Shown here: one piece after another, positions 28,641 through 38,567 of the stretch | Layout: every line of letters starts with the position of its first letter | Position numbering within the stretch: the stretch's first letter is position 1 | Source of the DNA: Acidobacteriota bacterium | GTDB taxonomy: Bacteria; Acidobacteriota; Vicinamibacteria; Marinacidobacterales; Marinacidobacteraceae | Direction of reading: 5' to 3' | Assembly (NCBI GenBank): GCA_022822745.1 | Contig: JAJEAO010000011.1 | Location: forward strand, 23,921-87,920 | DNA: 64,000 nucleotides | Program-made: the position numbers and the translations under genes | The notes under the pieces: model-generated | The model's database searches: none | Told to the model about the DNA's origin: nothing | Seen by the model: the letters and a program-made list of their open reading frames with translations, nothing else

Positions 28641-29320
28641 CGGTAATGTCCCTGTTCGCCGATCCGCGAGAAGACCGGCGGCGGCATCAGCCCCCCGACC
28701 GGGAGGCGAGCGTCGAGTCGGGCGCGGATCGCCCGGGAGGACGGGTCTGGCAGCGGGACTTCGAGGGCGAAGATCCGGGGCGGGACGAGAGGGGCGTCGA
28801 GGTTCCGCGTGATCCGGTTCCGAAGCGCCTTCGGGACGACTTCGAGCGCCTCGGTCAGGGGGTGGCCGGGACGGGAGACGACGACGACCGGGTGGCGTTC
28901 GAGCAGGTCGCGGTAGCGGCGCCAGGTCCGGATCTCCCGGAACGCGTCGCTCCCGACGACGAAGACGACCCGCGCCGCGCCGTCGGGGGTCGGCGGGCGC
29001 TCGCCGGCGATCTGGTCGAGCGTGTCAATGGTCCACGATGGCCCCGATCGCTCCAGTTCGACCGGGCTCGCGACGAGTCGCGCCCGGCCGTGGATCGCGT
29101 CCCGGACCATCCGGAGGCGGGCTTCGGCGCTCACGCTCGGGGCCACGGGGCGGTGAGGGGGCGTCGCCGCCGGGATGAGCCACACCTCCTCGACCCCCAT
29201 CCGATCGCGCACGGCTTCGGCGGCGCGCACATGGCCCCAGTGCGGCGGGTCGAACGTCCCCCCGAAGACGGCGATGACGCCCGGACGACGGGCGGCGGCT
29301 GGCGGCGAGGGCCCCTTCAA
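28637..29320 (-). CDS. nadD: Nicotinate-nucleotide adenylyltransferase
   Basis: IAVFGGTFDPPHWGHVRAAEAV...SSRAIRARLDARLPVGGLMPPPV. Confidence 0.94.
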   Translation of the reverse strand: MKGPSPPAAARRPGVIAVFGGTFDPPHWGHVRAAEAVRDRMGVEEVWLIPAATPPHRPVAPSVSAEARLRMVRDAIHGRARLVASPVELERSGPSWTIDTLDQIAGERPPTPDGAARVVFVVGSDAFREIRTWRRYRDLLERHPVVVVSRPGHPLTEALEVVPKALRNRITRNLDAPLVPPRIFALEVPLPDPSSRAIRARLDARLPVGGLMPPPVFSRIGEQGHYR

Positions 29321-30384
29321 GATCGCCCCAAGTGTACGGGGGGCGGGGATGTCGGAGGATTCGAGGCGTCGCCCGCCTCGGCTTCGGCCATGTCCCGCAG
29401 ACGGGCGGCGAGCGCGCGAGTCAGGTCGGCGCAGCCGTCGCCGGTGGCGGCCGAGACCGCAAAGCAGCGCAACCCGGCGCCAGCCGCCACCCGTTCGAGA
29501 CTCCGGATCCGGTCGGTCCCGCGGACGATGTCGGTCTTGTTGCCGACCACCACGGCGGGCTTCGCGGCGAGACCGCCGCCGTAGTTGCGGACCTCGTCCC
29601 GGAGGACGCCGAAGTCGCTCGCGGGGTGGCGTCCGGAGGACTCGGACAGATCCACGAAATAGACGACGAGCGCGGTGCGGGAGAGGTGCTTCAGGAATCG
29701 GAGACCGAGACCCGCGCCCTCGCTGGCGCCGGGGATGATCCCGGGAAGATCGGCAACGACCAGCTCGGTTTCCTCGCCCACGCGCACCAGGCCGAGGTTC
29801 GGGGACAGCGTGGTGAACGGGTAGTCGCTGATCCGCGGCCGGGCGGCGCTCACGCGAGCGATGAAGGAGGACTTGCCCGCGTTGGGGAACCCCACGAGCC
29901 CCACATCGGCGAGAAGCCGGAGCTCCAGCCGGATCTCGCGTTCCTCCGCCGCCTCGCCGGGTTCGGCCCGCCGGGGGGCCTGGTTCGTCGGCGTCCGGAA
30001 GACCGAGTTCCCCCGGCCGCCCCGGCCGCCCGCCGCCACGACGAGGGTCTGTCCTTCCTCCACCAGGTCGCCGAGCAGCACGCCGCTCGCGTGATCGAAC
30101 GCGGCGGTCCCCCGCGGAACGCGGAGAAGCAGATCCTCCCCCGATCGGCCCTGCCGGTTCTGCCCGCGGCCGTGCGCTCCGGCGCCGGCCCGGTAGCTGG
30201 GGCGGTAGCGGTAGGTGGCGAGCGTGTTCCGGCGCCCGTCGGCGACGAGCACCACGTTGCCGCCGCGTCCGCCGCTTCCCCCGTCGGGACCGCCCCGGGG
30301 CACGAACTTCTCCCGGCGGAAGCTGCGGGCGCCGTTGCCGCCGTTGCCGCCGGCGATCCTCAGCACGACCTCGTCAACGAGCAT
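29317..30384 (-). CDS. obgE: GTPase ObgE/CgtA
   Basis: MLVDEVVLRIAGGNGGNGARSFRREKFVPRGGPDGGSGGRGG...VGLVGFPNAGKSSFIARVSAARPRISDYPFTTLSPNLG. Confidence 0.97.
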   Translation of the reverse strand: MLVDEVVLRIAGGNGGNGARSFRREKFVPRGGPDGGSGGRGGNVVLVADGRRNTLATYRYRPSYRAGAGAHGRGQNRQGRSGEDLLLRVPRGTAAFDHASGVLLGDLVEEGQTLVVAAGGRGGRGNSVFRTPTNQAPRRAEPGEAAEEREIRLELRLLADVGLVGFPNAGKSSFIARVSAARPRISDYPFTTLSPNLGLVRVGEETELVVADLPGIIPGASEGAGLGLRFLKHLSRTALVVYFVDLSESSGRHPASDFGVLRDEVRNYGGGLAAKPAVVVGNKTDIVRGTDRIRSLERVAAGAGLRCFAVSAATGDGCADLTRALAARLRDMAEAEAGDASNPPTSPPPVHLGRS

Positions 30385-30438
30385 CGCATCCCGAAGAGCG
30401 ACGCGACGCTGCCGGATCGCCGCCCGGCCGAAGGAGGA

Positions 30439-30708
30439 TCAGCCTGCCGTTGCGTCCTCGGAGGTCACCGAGATGAACCGCCCCAGTCGCCCCCGGTTGC
30501 GGAAGGCGACGATGCCGGGAATCCGCGCGAACAGCGTGTCGTCGCCACCGCGGCCGACGCCGGGCCCGGGCTTGAACCGCGTGCCCCGCTGGCGGACCAG
30601 AATCGTGCCGCCGCGCACCCGTTCGCCGGCGAACCGCTTGACGCCGAGTCGCTTGGAGTGGCTGTCGCGCCCGTTTCGGGAGCTGCCCTGTCCTTTCTTG
30701 TGCGCCAT
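30439..30708 (-). CDS. rpmA: 50S ribosomal protein L27
   Basis: [61 protein letters not shown]. Confidence 0.98.
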   Translation of the reverse strand: MAHKKGQGSSRNGRDSHSKRLGVKRFAGERVRGGTILVRQRGTRFKPGPGVGRGGDDTLFARIPGIVAFRNRGRLGRFISVTSEDATAG

Positions 30709-30737
30709 TGCGATGTCCCCTGATAAGTCGTCGGCGA

Positions 30738-31070
30738 TCAGTCGCCGGATCCGTCCGGGTGGATCGCCTCGATGCGAACCTCGACCCGTTCCTGGCGGTG
30801 CCCCCTGGTTCTCCGGTAGCCCTTGCGCCGTTTCCGCTTGAACACCCGGATCTTGCGGTCCCGGTAATGGCCGAGCACCGTGGCGGAGACCGTGGCCCCC
30901 TCGACGTACGGGGTTCCGATCCTGGTCTCGCCGGACCCGGCATCCCGGATGAACAGCACCCGGTCGAAGGAGACCGCGTCTCCCTCGGCGGCGTGGATGC
31001 GCTCGAGGGCGACCCGCTGGCCCGGTTCAACCCGGTGCTGCTTGCCGCCGCTCTCGAAGATTGCGTACAT
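30738..31070 (-). CDS. rplU: 50S ribosomal protein L21
   Basis: [25 protein letters not shown]...[26 protein letters not shown]. Confidence 0.96.
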   Translation of the reverse strand: MYAIFESGGKQHRVEPGQRVALERIHAAEGDAVSFDRVLFIRDAGSGETRIGTPYVEGATVSATVLGHYRDRKIRVFKRKRRKGYRRTRGHRQERVEVRIEAIHPDGSGD

Positions 31071-31096
31071 GAGAGACTCCGTAAAGGCGCGGGATT

Positions 31097-31546
31097 CTAG
31101 CAGTTGCATGGAGCTTCGGATTCGCCGGACGCTGCGGCGACCACCGGCAGCTCCGGCGCGGCGCAGGAGGACGGCTCTTCCTCGATGTCCTCGATCACGC
31201 GGTACCACTCCCACCGCAGTCCCTCGGGTTCGTATGCCCAGACCTTGTTCTGGCGGGCGTGGCAGCAGACCACTTCGCTCTCGATTTCGTGAGGCAGGCC
31301 CTCATCCGAGATCCGCCGGATCGCGGATTCGACCTGGACGTCTTCCATGACCTCGACCCCGAGATGGTTCAGGCGGTCGGCGGCTTCGTCGTCCGTCTCG
31401 AACAGGACGAGCTTGAGCGGAGGCTCGGCGATGGCGAAGTTCGCGTAGCCGGGCTTCCGCTTCCTCGGCTCGACGCCGAACAGCCGGGTGTAGAAATCCA
31501 CGGCAGCGTCGAGATCGCGGACGTTCAGGGCGAGTTGCAGTCGCAT
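31097..31546 (-). CDS. ArsI/CadI-family VOC metalloenzyme
   Basis: MRLQLALNVRDLDAAVDFYTRLFGVEPRKRKPGYANFAIAEPPLKLVLFE...VVCCHARQNKVWAYEPEGLRWEWY. Confidence 0.88.
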   Translation of the reverse strand: MRLQLALNVRDLDAAVDFYTRLFGVEPRKRKPGYANFAIAEPPLKLVLFETDDEAADRLNHLGVEVMEDVQVESAIRRISDEGLPHEIESEVVCCHARQNKVWAYEPEGLRWEWYRVIEDIEEEPSSCAAPELPVVAAASGESEAPCNC

Positions 31547-31857
31547 CGGGTGTTTCTCCTCGGGGGATCGGATGCTTCCTCGCAGCAGTTGCGGGTGAGG
31601 AAGTCCACCAGCGAGTTCATCGCGTCGAAGTCGGGGCTGTACACGAGAGAGCGCCCCTCCCGCCGCCGGCGAACCATGCCGGCGAGCCGCAGCTCCTTGA
31701 GGTGGAAGGACAGGGTGGGCGCCGGGATGCCCAGGATGGTTGCCGCCTGGCCGGCCGGCAGCCCCGAGGGCCCGCGTCGCACCAGCAGCCGGAAGACCTC
31801 CAGTCGGGTCTCGTGCGCCAGGGCCGAAAGGGCGGCGACCGCCTCATCGGTTTCCAT
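31525..31857 (-). CDS. ArsR-family transcriptional regulator
   Basis: METDEAVAALSALAHETRLEVFRLLVRRGPSGLPAGQAATILGIPAPTLSFHLKELRLAGMVRRRREGRSLVYS. Confidence 0.93.
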   Translation of the reverse strand: METDEAVAALSALAHETRLEVFRLLVRRGPSGLPAGQAATILGIPAPTLSFHLKELRLAGMVRRRREGRSLVYSPDFDAMNSLVDFLTRNCCEEASDPPRRNTRCDCNSP

Positions 31858-31925
31858 ATTTCCAAGTATATCGAAAGTTGGACGGAGACACAACGCCGCA
31901 TGCTGCGTTTTCGGGGCCGGCGCCC

Positions 31926-33287
31926 CTACGAGACGCGGATCCGCTCGAGGAGCTCGCGGTTGTTCCGGGTGCGCTCCATGCGGCTCAGCAGGAGCGACAT
32001 CGCCTCCAGGGGCTTCAGGCCGGACAGGGCGCGCCGCAGCAGATGGGTCTTCGGCAGCTCGTCGGCGGGGAGCAGGAGCTCCTCGCGCCGGGTGCCGGAA
32101 TGGTGGATGTGGATCGCCGGGAAGACCCGCGACTCGGCGAGCGTGCGACTCAGCACCAGCTCCATGTTTCCGGTGCCCTTGAACTCCTGGAAGATGACCT
32201 CGTCCATCTGGCTGCCGGTGTCCACGAGCGCGGTGCCCAGGATCGTGAGGCTGCCCCCGTCGTCGATCTTCCTGGCGGCGCCGAAGAACTGTCGCGGGAA
32301 CTCGAGCGCCCTCGAGTCGATCCCGCCGCTCATGGTGCGGCCCTTGCCCCGGGTCTCCCGGTTCGCCGCGCGGCCGAGGCGGGTGATCGAGTCGAGCAGG
32401 ATGACGACGTCCTCCTTCATCTCCACCAGGCGCCGGGCCTGTTCCAGCACGATCCGGGCGACTCGCACGTGGTCGGCGCTGCCGCTGTCCGCGGTCGAGG
32501 CCACGACCTGGGCGTGCGGCACCGACCGCCGCATGTGAGTGACTTCCTCCGGCCGTTCGTCGATCAGGAGGATGATGAGATGGATGCCGCCGTAGTGCTT
32601 CGCGATCGCCTGCCCGATCTGCTCGAGGAGGATCGTCTTGCCGGTCTTGGGGGCGGCCACGATGAGTCCCCGCTGTCCGCGGCCGATCGGGGCGAGCATG
32701 TCCACCACCCGAAGTGACATCGGGGCGTCCTCGGCCCGCGCGAGCTCGATGCGCGGCTCGGGGTGCACGCTGATCAGGTCCGCGTAGTTCCGGCGCGACG
32801 GCATCGCATTGACTTCGTAGCCGTTCACCTCGAGGACCGTGTGGAGCTCCTGGCTCGGCGGCCCCCGGCGGCGTCGGCGGCGTCGGCCGGGCGCGCTGTA
32901 GCCGTACACCATGTGGCCCTCCCGAAGTCGGTAGCGATCCACGACTCCGTAGGGCACGCGGACATCGGTGGCGCGGGGGAGGAAGTTGTTCTTCGCCAGT
33001 CGAAGATGACCGCTGTCCCGAGGGCCCAGATCCAGCAGACCGGTCACCTCGTTGCGCGGCAGCTCGGCGGGCGCCGCGGCTTCGGCGCTCTCGGCGCCCT
33101 CGGCCGACGCGGGTTGTTCGGAGGCGTCGGCCCGAGCCACGGCGTCCACGCCCGGGGCCGCTCCGTTGCTCCGCTTCCGGAACGGGCGTCGGCCCCGGCG
33201 GCGACGGCCGGAGTGTGAGTGCGACGGGCGGCCGCGTCGGGAATACGAACGGCGCCGCCGGGGAGAGTCTTGTCTCGTGCTCGGCAT
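31926..33287 (-). CDS. rho: Transcription termination factor Rho, Arg-rich N-terminus, Walker A APKTGKT
   Basis: MLAPIGRGQRGLIVAAPKTGKTILLEQIGQAI...LLIDERPEEVTHMRRSV...TMSGGIDSRALEFPRQFFGAAR. Confidence 0.96.
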   Translation of the reverse strand: MPSTRQDSPRRRRSYSRRGRPSHSHSGRRRRGRRPFRKRSNGAAPGVDAVARADASEQPASAEGAESAEAAAPAELPRNEVTGLLDLGPRDSGHLRLAKNNFLPRATDVRVPYGVVDRYRLREGHMVYGYSAPGRRRRRRRGPPSQELHTVLEVNGYEVNAMPSRRNYADLISVHPEPRIELARAEDAPMSLRVVDMLAPIGRGQRGLIVAAPKTGKTILLEQIGQAIAKHYGGIHLIILLIDERPEEVTHMRRSVPHAQVVASTADSGSADHVRVARIVLEQARRLVEMKEDVVILLDSITRLGRAANRETRGKGRTMSGGIDSRALEFPRQFFGAARKIDDGGSLTILGTALVDTGSQMDEVIFQEFKGTGNMELVLSRTLAESRVFPAIHIHHSGTRREELLLPADELPKTHLLRRALSGLKPLEAMSLLLSRMERTRNNRELLERIRVS

Positions 33288-33843
33288 CAGGGGCTTCCGC
33301 CGGGACCGGCTCGAGCGGCCCCGGGAAGAGTCGAAGAGAGGGGACGGCCCCGCGAGGGGCTCGTCATCAGGTGGGCGCGAGGTCGGCGGGGCTCGCTGTG
33401 GCCCGGCTCCACCTCGCCGGGAAGCGGGACGAAGACCAGGGCCGAACCGGTCCGGCGCGTCGGGCGCGGGTGCAGCCCTCGCGCCGGCTCACGGCGCTAC
33501 GCGCGAACGCCTCCCGACGGGTCCGTCGTGGAGCGGGCATCCGGAAACGTGGACGCACTCGCGATCAGCCGCGAAACCGGCTGACCTCATCCCCCCGCTG
33601 ATTCCGTTTCGCAGCATAGCACGAGCCAGCCGTCCCGGGCCGGTCTCCCGGTCGGGCGTCAACCGTCGCGCGCCCCTGACGGCGGAGCGCCCCCGGGCTG
33701 AAGCATGCCCCGTGGACCCGGAAATCGCTCCCGTGAGCCCCTTTCCGGGCGGAAAAAGCACGAGGCTCCCCCGCTCACGGCAGCTCTCCGGGTATCGGCC
33801 GATCTGTCTCCAACCTTGTAACCCGAATAAGGAGAAGCCGCCC

Positions 33844-36774
33844 ATGCCCCCACCCGATCACGAGCTGAACCGAACGCTGGTCCTCAACATCATCCGGGGC
33901 GCGCTGATGGAGGGGAAGCCTTACATCAGCGATGTTCTGGAGGAAATCCACGACGGCTGCGCCAGGGACACCGACTGGCTCGCGGCCGGGCTGCCCGAGC
34001 TGCCCGATTCGCTGTTCTCGGACGTGTCCGGCAAGGGATTCGCGAGGGCGAGTCGCGCGGAGAGGAAGCAGCACGAGCAGGAACTGAAGGCGATTCTGGA
34101 TCACCTGGAGGAAGCCGACCAGCCTCCGCCCGCCGCGCCCGCGGAGACCGACGAGGGGGAGAACGTCGTCCTGGATGTCTCCGACATGGCCGACCCGCCG
34201 CCGTCCGCGGAGGCCGACGAGGGCCCCGGGCATCGGGCGGTCCGCCTTCTCGCAGACTGCCTCGGACTGGATCGCGACTGCGTCCGGATCCTCGACCTCT
34301 GCCGAATCTCGGACGGGGACGGACTGGTGCGGAGCCTGTGGAAGACGTTCCAGCCTCTCCGGGACAATGCGCGGAAGGTGGCGCTCTTCCTGGCGATGCC
34401 CGGCGCGCGGGCGCGGCGGGCGCTGGAGACCCTGTGCGAAATCCGCCTGCTGCGCATCGGCGACTCCCGCGACCCCGACCGCGAGGATCCCGACGACTGG
34501 CTCCCTCGCCCGGTCCAGTCCCTGTGGACCGCGCCGGTCGCGGACCGCGACGAGCTGCGGAGGCGCCTGGTCGGCGAGCCGCAAGAGGCGCTCCTCGGCC
34601 TGGACGCCTTCGGCCATGTCGAGGAACGGGTGGAGGCGCTCGGAGTGCTCCGAGGAGCGCTCCGGCGGCGCGCCGCCGGCGAAACCGCCGAGCCGGGCGT
34701 GAACATCCTCCTGTTCGGTCGCGCCGGGACCGGGAAGACGGAACTGGCCCGCACGCTCGCGGCGGAAGCGCAGGGACAGCTCCATTCGATCGGCGAACTT
34801 CGCCCCGGCGCCAGCGAGACCACGGGGCGCCGCCTCAGCGGTCGAACCGACCGCCGCATCGAACGGCGGAACGGCTTGCGTTTCGCAAACGCCGTCCTCG
34901 CTCGCCAGCCGAACGCGGTCCTTCTCTGCGACGAGATGGAGGGGGTCGTGGACGCGGATGGTGACCGGCAGCTCGAAGTCCACCGGCTTCTCGAACGCAA
35001 TCCGGTGCCGACGATCTTCACGGCGAACCGGATCACCCACTTGAGCGAAGCGGTCCTTCGCCGGTTCATGGTCGTCGTGCGGCTCCGGCCACTCGGTCCC
35101 GGCGTCCGGCGCACCGTCGTGACGCGCATGCTCGGCGAATCCGGCATCGAGCTCCGTGATCCCGGCGCCGTGACCCGCCGCCTGGCGGACGAGCTGGAGT
35201 GCTCCTTCGGCATCGTCGCTTCGGCGCTCCGGGCGGCGCGACTCGTCGAGGGGCAGGACGAGGAGCTGCTTCGCAGCGCCGAGCGGATCGAACGCACGAT
35301 CTCGACCCACATCGCGCTGCCGCGGATCGGCGCCCCTGTTCCCGCCCGCCTCCCGTGGAGCGCGTTCCACCACCTGGGCGACGACGCCGAAGACGCGCTC
35401 GCCGTGCTCCGAACGACGCTTCGCGCGCGCGAGTCCGGCGATCCCGTCTCGGTTCCGGGAGTCAACCTTCTCTTCTACGGCGCTCCGGGAACCGGCAAGA
35501 CCGAGTTTTCCCGCACCCTCGCCGCAGAGGCGGGCGCGGTTCTCTATGCGGTCGGAGGCGCAGGGGCCGGATCGGACACCCGGCTGACCCTGCCGCGCGA
35601 CCACGCGCTCGAGTACGCGATCGAGACGCTGCGCCACGAGCCGCGGGCGGTGATCCTCTTCGACGAGATGGAGGATTTCGGCCACCTGCGGCCCAAGGAA
35701 TGGCTGAACCGCCTCATGGAACGCTCTCCGGTTCCGATTCTGTGGACCGCGAACGCCACCGACTTCTTCCGCGCGGTGCGTCCGTTCTCGCTGGATCGGA
35801 TGGTTCACGCGATCCGGTTCGGGCGCATGCGCCTCAAGGACCGCAAGGCGCTGTTTGCCTCGATGTTCCGGGAGGCCGGGCTGTCGGACTCCGAGTCGGC
35901 CCAGCTCGGCGACGAGTTCGCCCGCACCGCGGGAATGACCCCCCGGCAGGTCCGGCTCGCGGCCGAACACGGGCAGGGTCGCGGCGCCGACGCGATCCGC
36001 CGCATGGCTCATCAGAAGGCCAGGCTCCGGTTCGGAGCGGCGCCGTTCCAGCGCAGCTCTCCCCGGACCTACGATCCCGCGATCGTTCGCGCCGATCACG
36101 ATCTGATGGAGCTGGCGAGCGCGCTCCGGCGAGACCCGTCTTCAGGAGCAGGCCTTCTCTTCTCCGGTCCGTCCGGAGCCGGCAAGTCCGCTTTCGCGCG
36201 GTATCTCGCCGAGTCCATGGGAAAGGACTGCCAGGTGCGGCGGGCGTCCGACCTCATCGACAAGTACATCGGCGAGAGCGAGAAGCGGATCGCCCGGGCC
36301 TTCGACCAGGCGCGGTCGCAGGACGCGGTGCTCGTCTTCGACGAGGCCGACTCGCTGCTGTCCGATCGCCGGACCGCCCAGCGCTCGTGGGAGATCAGTC
36401 AGGTCAACGAAATGCTCTCCCAGATGGAGCGGCACCCGCTCCCGTTCATCTGCACCACGAACCTGGCCGACGCCCTTGATTCGGCATCGGTCCGACGGTT
36501 CCTGATCCACGCCCGATTCGACTACCTGGATCGGGAGCGGATCGCGCGGGGCTATCGGCTCTTCTTCGGAGAGGCAGCCCCGCCCGAAGTGCTCTTGCTG
36601 AAGCGCATGACTCCGGCGCATCTCGCGCTCGTCCGGCGCCAGGCAAGGCTCCTCCGTTTCAGCGAGGATCCGGATCGCATCGCAGCCGCCCTGCGGCGCG
36701 AGTGCCGGGACGCGTCTCGCCGCGCCGTCGCGGGCTTCGAAGTCGCCCGAGACCCACAGCCGCAGAACCGGTAG
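33844..36774 (+). CDS. Large protein with three tandem AAA+ ATPase domains
   Basis: Three Walker A motifs: GRAGTGKT (34717-34740), GAPGTGKT (35479-35502), GPSGAGKS (36166-36189); Walker B VLLCDEMEG, VILFDEMED, VLVFDEADS; RBS-like aggag before ATG at 33844. Confidence 0.88.
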   Translation: MPPPDHELNRTLVLNIIRGALMEGKPYISDVLEEIHDGCARDTDWLAAGLPELPDSLFSDVSGKGFARASRAERKQHEQELKAILDHLEEADQPPPAAPAETDEGENVVLDVSDMADPPPSAEADEGPGHRAVRLLADCLGLDRDCVRILDLCRISDGDGLVRSLWKTFQPLRDNARKVALFLAMPGARARRALETLCEIRLLRIGDSRDPDREDPDDWLPRPVQSLWTAPVADRDELRRRLVGEPQEALLGLDAFGHVEERVEALGVLRGALRRRAAGETAEPGVNILLFGRAGTGKTELARTLAAEAQGQLHSIGELRPGASETTGRRLSGRTDRRIERRNGLRFANAVLARQPNAVLLCDEMEGVVDADGDRQLEVHRLLERNPVPTIFTANRITHLSEAVLRRFMVVVRLRPLGPGVRRTVVTRMLGESGIELRDPGAVTRRLADELECSFGIVASALRAARLVEGQDEELLRSAERIERTISTHIALPRIGAPVPARLPWSAFHHLGDDAEDALAVLRTTLRARESGDPVSVPGVNLLFYGAPGTGKTEFSRTLAAEAGAVLYAVGGAGAGSDTRLTLPRDHALEYAIETLRHEPRAVILFDEMEDFGHLRPKEWLNRLMERSPVPILWTANATDFFRAVRPFSLDRMVHAIRFGRMRLKDRKALFASMFREAGLSDSESAQLGDEFARTAGMTPRQVRLAAEHGQGRGADAIRRMAHQKARLRFGAAPFQRSSPRTYDPAIVRADHDLMELASALRRDPSSGAGLLFSGPSGAGKSAFARYLAESMGKDCQVRRASDLIDKYIGESEKRIARAFDQARSQDAVLVFDEADSLLSDRRTAQRSWEISQVNEMLSQMERHPLPFICTTNLADALDSASVRRFLIHARFDYLDRERIARGYRLFFGEAAPPEVLLLKRMTPAHLALVRRQARLLRFSEDPDRIAAALRRECRDASRRAVAGFEVARDPQPQNR

Positions 36775-36818
36775 CGCGTCATCTGGACATCCTGCTGGAC
36801 ATCCTGGCCGTGTCGAAC

Positions 36819-37136
36819 ATGCTGACGAGAGCCGTCCATCGTGTAGGCGTCAGAGCGGTAAGTGTTTCTATCGTCACGGCGCTCGCCTCACTCCTGGTGG
36901 CGCTTCTTGCCCTCGTGATGGTGCTATGGATGTGGAGAGTCATTGATGATCTCGTCGAAAGGCTCATTGAGAAATCGGCATACGTACTGTGTCTGGGGAT
37001 GTTGAGCATCCTTCGTGTGGTCGTCAATTACTTCAGGAAACATCGCCATCGGATGTCCAAGAAGAATCAGGCTGCCGTATCCGAGATGGAAATCGAGCTA
37101 TCCGAGATAGAGGATCTCGTGAAGAGCCCGAGCTGA
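36819..37136 (+). CDS. Small membrane protein with TM hairpin and charged cytosolic tail
   Basis: VSVSIVTALASLLVALLALVMVLWMWRVIDDLVERLIEKSAYVLCLGMLSILRVVVNYFRKHRHRMSKKNQAAVSEMEIELSEIEDLV; directly downstream of the AAA+ gene. Confidence 0.6.
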   Translation: MLTRAVHRVGVRAVSVSIVTALASLLVALLALVMVLWMWRVIDDLVERLIEKSAYVLCLGMLSILRVVVNYFRKHRHRMSKKNQAAVSEMEIELSEIEDLVKSPS

Positions 37137-37328
37137 ACGAAGCGTCAACGGGTGGCCTTCATGATCCGATTCTCGTGCTCAATCCTTGACGCGAAATGGA
37201 GAAACTCCGAACTGAAGTGCCGCAGCCAGGACACGACGGACACGCCTCCGGTCCTGGACGATCTCCGCAGCGCAAACCGCTGCCGGCGCCGGCGACACGG
37301 CGCATCAACGCGAGGGGCGAGTCCTCCC

Positions 37329-38567
37329 TCAGTCGGTCGAGGAGAGTGCAGGCGACGCGCCTTGATTCCGCGCCTCTCTGACTTCCCAGAAGTCCACCAC
37401 GGATTTCCAGGATGGAGGCTCGGCGATGAATGTGCCGTCCTTGATCTCTTCGCCACCGAAAGTCCGACCGAGGTAGGGGTCCACCTTGCCTCCCGTCTGG
37501 TTGTATCCGATGGATTCCAGGAACGCCTGCCTGCCCTCCGTCTCCAGGACGACCGGCCAGTTCGTCTCGTCGGCGAGTCGGTACGCCAGCGGCAAAGTTG
37601 GTGTGCCCCAGAAGGGATCCGGCAGGCCAGTCATGAGAGCGTCACCGTCACCCATCGGCCTGATTCTCCAGGTCGGAACTGTGTCCATCTCGCGCATGCG
37701 GGAAATCTGGAAACTCCTGAAGTAATTACCTGGACAGTCCAACAGGCGGTGGCCCTTCCAGAACAGGTATCTCTGAACCTCGTTTCGGTCGATAAGGAAA
37801 TCCCGGAGGAGTTCCCATCCGGGCTCCATCTGCAGTTTCCGCCGAGTCGTGGCGAAGTGGTGTTCGCTCGTTCGTTCTCGTGCGTTGTGTCCCAAAACCG
37901 ACATACGGAGCGGTGCCCCCTTGGGGTGCGTCCTGGAGACGGTGGAATCCCTGTTGTCACCGCTACGCCAACCCCACTCGAAGCGCTCTATGTCCCCCCG
38001 TGGGCTGTTGACGATCACCGTTTCCTGGTCATACTCGTACGCATAGGAGAACGCGAGCGCCTTGACGCGACCGGCGAACGAGTGTCGCTTGGGGTTCCAG
38101 ACCAGCAGCCTGCTGGGATCCTGCTTTCCCCGGGACGTACCGAATCGCGCCAGAGTCGTGAGTCCGAGTTCATGAGCCTCGGCCATCATGGGCTCGAGCC
38201 TGTGCGACGACATCTCGACCCGCTGACGCCGGTCCAGGAGCCGGTACGGGATACGATGATCGGTCCACAACGCACGATGGCGTTCGTGCCGCATGAGGGG
38301 GTGGCCGCGGCCGATCCATGTTCCGACAAGGCCGAACTCGTGATTCGACAGGATTTCGTCCAGGAACACGCTGTCGGCCGCCTGCATGGAACAACGAAGA
38401 GACTCTGCGAACGGACGGTCCGGATGCGGCCAGCCGGAGCCGTCGAGGATGGGTCTCTTTCCCTCCAGGATGAGTCGGGCGGCCATCCGGAGTTCCCTCT
38501 CCTTTCGCCTGGAATGGGCGTTCTCGGTCTCCACCAGGCGCAGGATTCGCTTCAGGACTCTCGACAT
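37329..38567 (-). CDS. Hypothetical protein of unknown family
   Basis: Long coherent ORF in locally AT-richer DNA; MSRVLKRILRLVETENAHSRRKERELRMAARLILEGKRPILDGSGWPHPDRPFAESL. Confidence 0.7.
   Translation of the reverse strand: MSRVLKRILRLVETENAHSRRKERELRMAARLILEGKRPILDGSGWPHPDRPFAESLRCSMQAADSVFLDEILSNHEFGLVGTWIGRGHPLMRHERHRALWTDHRIPYRLLDRRQRVEMSSHRLEPMMAEAHELGLTTLARFGTSRGKQDPSRLLVWNPKRHSFAGRVKALAFSYAYEYDQETVIVNSPRGDIERFEWGWRSGDNRDSTVSRTHPKGAPLRMSVLGHNARERTSEHHFATTRRKLQMEPGWELLRDFLIDRNEVQRYLFWKGHRLLDCPGNYFRSFQISRMREMDTVPTWRIRPMGDGDALMTGLPDPFWGTPTLPLAYRLADETNWPVVLETEGRQAFLESIGYNQTGGKVDPYLGRTFGGEEIKDGTFIAEPPSWKSVVDFWEVREARNQGASPALSSTD

Noticed and set aside
31926-33287. Rho with Walker A APKTGKT as a novel family
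   Set aside because: Rest of the protein is fully canonical Rho; P-loop variants are known, so this is only a minor variation.
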